Below the pieces are notes generated by a model. That model ran no database searches. It was given only the letters and a program-made list of their open reading frames with translations, and was not told where the DNA came from. Shown piece by piece: positions 62,201 through 64,000 of a stretch of 64,000 nucleotides of DNA (the stretch's first letter is position 1; every line of letters starts with the position of its first letter). The position numbers and the translations under genes are program-made. Source of the DNA: Rotaria macrura (taxonomy: Eukaryota; Rotifera; Eurotatoria; Philodinida; Philodinidae); assembly GCA_900239685.1 (NCBI GenBank), contig OENT01000806.1:1-64000 (forward strand), written 5' to 3'.

Positions 62201-64000
62201 GCTTCGGACAAGAACATATTATTGCGGAAAAGCATGAAGAAGTATTGGACATTGAAAGTGTTGATAAAATAAATGACGTTTCACGATCTGTTGACAAACA
62301 AAAAGAAAAACAATCTGAATTTCAACGTCGATTAGATGATAGTGAAGAAGTACCAGAAAATAATACTGAACAAAAGATTTCTGAAGATGATCATCATGGT
62401 TTATTTTCGCCGAATTCCGAATGCGAATATTTGCGGCAATTGAACGTCACTAATGAAAAGCATGACGGAGCTACTTCAAGACACGCTGACAACGCTCAAG
62501 CCGATCACTGTCTAACATCGACCTATAAAGAACCCTTGGATCCAAAACAAAGCTTTCGTCAAGATGAAGCTACTTTAGAAAACCATGAACATAAGGTAGA
62601 ACAGGCACGTGTACAAGGCATCCATCAACTTTCGGTTGCTGCAAATACTGAAAAAGAACAAAAAGCAGAAACTGATCCTGGACTTGGTGATAGTGAAGAT
62701 CGACCACAACATGATACTGAACAAAAGCCTGTTGAAGAAAACTATCGTCTACCTTCAAACACTTCCGAGTTCAAAATATTAGTCGAAGAAAACAATGCTC
62801 ACGAAGAACATCAGGAAGCATGTCCGGCACAAACAAATGTGCCTCAAGCTGATGATTTTATAACATCGACCAATGCAGAAAAGTTGGAAACAAAACAATG
62901 TTTCACTCAGAATGAAGTCACTTTCGAGAAGGATGAACACAAATCTGAATACAAAAGAGTTAATGAAATGCATCGATTTCCACCTTCCCTGAATGCGCAA
63001 GTCGAGGAACAAAGAAAGTGTTGTGACCCATGGGACGAAGGTGAAAAAAATGATGAAGACACAAGTGAATCAAACACTGCTCAAGAAGATCATTGTCTAC
63101 TTTCACCCAATTCCGAATTCGAAGAATTACGACCATTAAAGGACGCTCATGAAATTCATAACCAAGCAGTTTCACGCCAAGTTGACGTAGCTAAAGCTGA
63201 TCAATGTCTATGGTCGAGCGATTCAGATCCCTTGGAGCCGAAACAATGCTTTAGCGTGAACAAGATTGTTTTGGAAAAAAAAGAAAAAAAGTTCGAAATA
63301 GAAAGTGTTAGTGAAACGGATCATCAGGCTCCTTCTCTGGGTACGAAAAAAGAAGAAACAAAAGTTCATGGGCGATGGTATGATAGTGTAAACAAAGATG
63401 AACAGGATAGTGAACCGAAACCTGTTCTAGTAGAGCATTGTCCCACTCCGTCTAATGCAGAAACAGAAGTGCGAAGTGAAAGCAAAGACGCTCATGATAA
63501 ACATGAAGAGATTGAAAAAGAAATACGTGTTGCCGAGGATGATCATCCTCAACATATGCGAATTACGGAAATATTGGAAACAACTGCCAGTGGTGGTAAG
63601 GTCAATGATGATCTGAAGAAAAAGGAAGAAAAGCAAGAAGAAACAAAGATTCTGATGAAAGGTAAAATATTTAGATTAGAAATTTCCCATTGAAAATATT
63701 GTTTCATATTAAGATGAAAGACAAGATGGAAAAATTCATACGACTGCAGTTGTTTCGACAACGTTTCAGACGAATAGTCTAGTTCATATAGAGGTTCGAG
63801 AATTCAAGCCAACATCGATTGATGATCCGATATTTCAAGTTCTTCGTAATATGTTTATACGTTCATTTGATGAATACTATAAACAAATCGAAGGGCAATT
63901 AAATTTAAAATCGGATAAAAATCTTGTTCAATGGCTTGATGAAACCTTTGACGATGAAGCGAAATCTATTTTAACAGGAGAATATCGTTGTTTTATTTTA
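56283..64000 (+). CDS. giant acidic tandem-repeat protein, unknown function (partial at both ends, interrupted by an assembly N)
   Basis: Exons visible: about 56283-56396, 56463-63661 and 63714 to beyond 64000. The first intron is 66 bp, so the frame also reads through it; the next is 52 bp (GTAAAA...AAG). No in-frame ATG lies near the start: the first open codon run begins after a stop at 56240 and an acceptor at 56281. The main exon encodes over 2,400 residues, very rich in Glu, Gln, Asp, Lys, His and Asn with few hydrophobics, hence probably extended or disordered. It consists of ~116-aa units with DHCLPS, ELR...HEKHD, TDPLEP.QCF, an I-D-QL or IND-V segment and a closing EQK..ED. Units pair into 696-bp repeats. 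The last exon (QTNSLVHIEVREFKPTS, FQVLRNMFIRSFDEYYKQ) is non-repetitive and looks globular. No family was recognised. Confidence 0.75.
58035..62768 (+). repeat. 696-bp (232-aa) higher-order tandem repeats within the giant gene
   Basis: The same point of the repeat (AATGCGG or its variant AATACGG) recurs at 58035, 58722, 59397, 59981, 60677, 61373 and 62072. Spacings are 687, 675, 584, 696, 696 and 699 bp. The 584 interval contains the N at 59403 and becomes 696 when 112 bp are added. Each unit comprises two alternating half-units (A with the IYPAEDN...STNTKTLEPEQCF stretch, B with QVHGAGENHDQAVSG). Copies before 58 kb and after 62.1 kb are more diverged and revert to single ~115-aa units. Confidence 0.85.
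59403..59403. other. single N: assembly gap inside the repeat array
   Basis: The undetermined base joins TCTGGAATGCG to CCTGAACAATGC. In intact copies these points are 119 bp apart, against 7 here, so a net 112 bp is missing. That number restores both the 696-bp period and the reading frame. The apparent frameshift and the stop at 59461 are therefore artefacts. Confidence 0.85.
63662..63713 (+). other. 52-bp intron ending the repeat exon
   Basis: The donor is AAAG|GTAAAA and the acceptor CATATTAAG. Splicing joins G to AT to give an Asp codon and opens a frame running to the window end. Without splicing the frame stops at 63693. Confidence 0.75.

Noticed and set aside
58488-63175. Minus-strand ORFs of 60-99 aa within the repeat gene
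   Set aside because: They recur with the repeat period and are antisense shadows of the acidic coding strand.
1-64000. CRISPR arrays, prophage, bacterial operons or riboswitches
   Set aside because: No regularly spaced repeats with unique spacers and no polycistronic layout; introns and gene families show the DNA is eukaryotic.

Overview
The window is eukaryotic, AT-rich animal DNA. Coding exons are split by mostly 50-75 bp GT-AG introns, the clearest gene (GBF1) is the animal-type Arf-GEF, and there are no operons. Two intronless genes of families that are mainly bacterial, fungal or protist (a VanX-type D-Ala-D-Ala dipeptidase and a SatP/GPR1-FUN34-YaaH acetate transporter) lie among ordinary metazoan genes. 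Many small, often nested DNA transposons are also present. This mix best fits a rotifer, probably a bdelloid, but that is inference: no species marker was identified.

Layout: 115-5446 (minus) is the 5' part of a GBF1 gene, with 17 phase-consistent exons running off the left edge inside the Sec7 domain. 5.4-15.9 kb is gene-poor and transposon-rich: a hAT-like element carrying a nested palindromic element, a 68-bp hAT MITE with target duplication, and a dead Tc1/mariner copy with terminal repeats that abuts a second palindromic element. 15892-16635 (plus) is the acetate transporter. 20.4-20.9 kb is a MITE nested in another MITE. 23756-25416 and 43650-45172 (plus) are two synaptotagmin-like paralogues that share intron positions. 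Between them are further repeats (29.9-34.2 kb), a four-TM protein (38319-38816, minus) and a tRNA-like sequence (39917-39990, minus). 45.2-54.9 kb is almost 10 kb without a recognisable gene.

The right end has the most unusual content. A secreted or membrane-anchored VanX-like peptidase (55021-55860) is followed by a giant acidic repeat protein (56.3 kb to beyond the window end). That protein is built from ~116-aa units arranged as ~232-aa (696-bp) higher-order repeats. The single N at 59403 splits it into two reading frames. The repeat period shows a net 112 bp is missing there, which restores one continuous frame, so it is one gene with an assembly gap.

No co-regulated gene system is evident; the genes look like independent eukaryotic loci. 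The best candidates for undescribed biology are the giant repeat protein, the D-Ala-D-Ala dipeptidase in an animal, and the CGTATACG quasi-palindromic element family.
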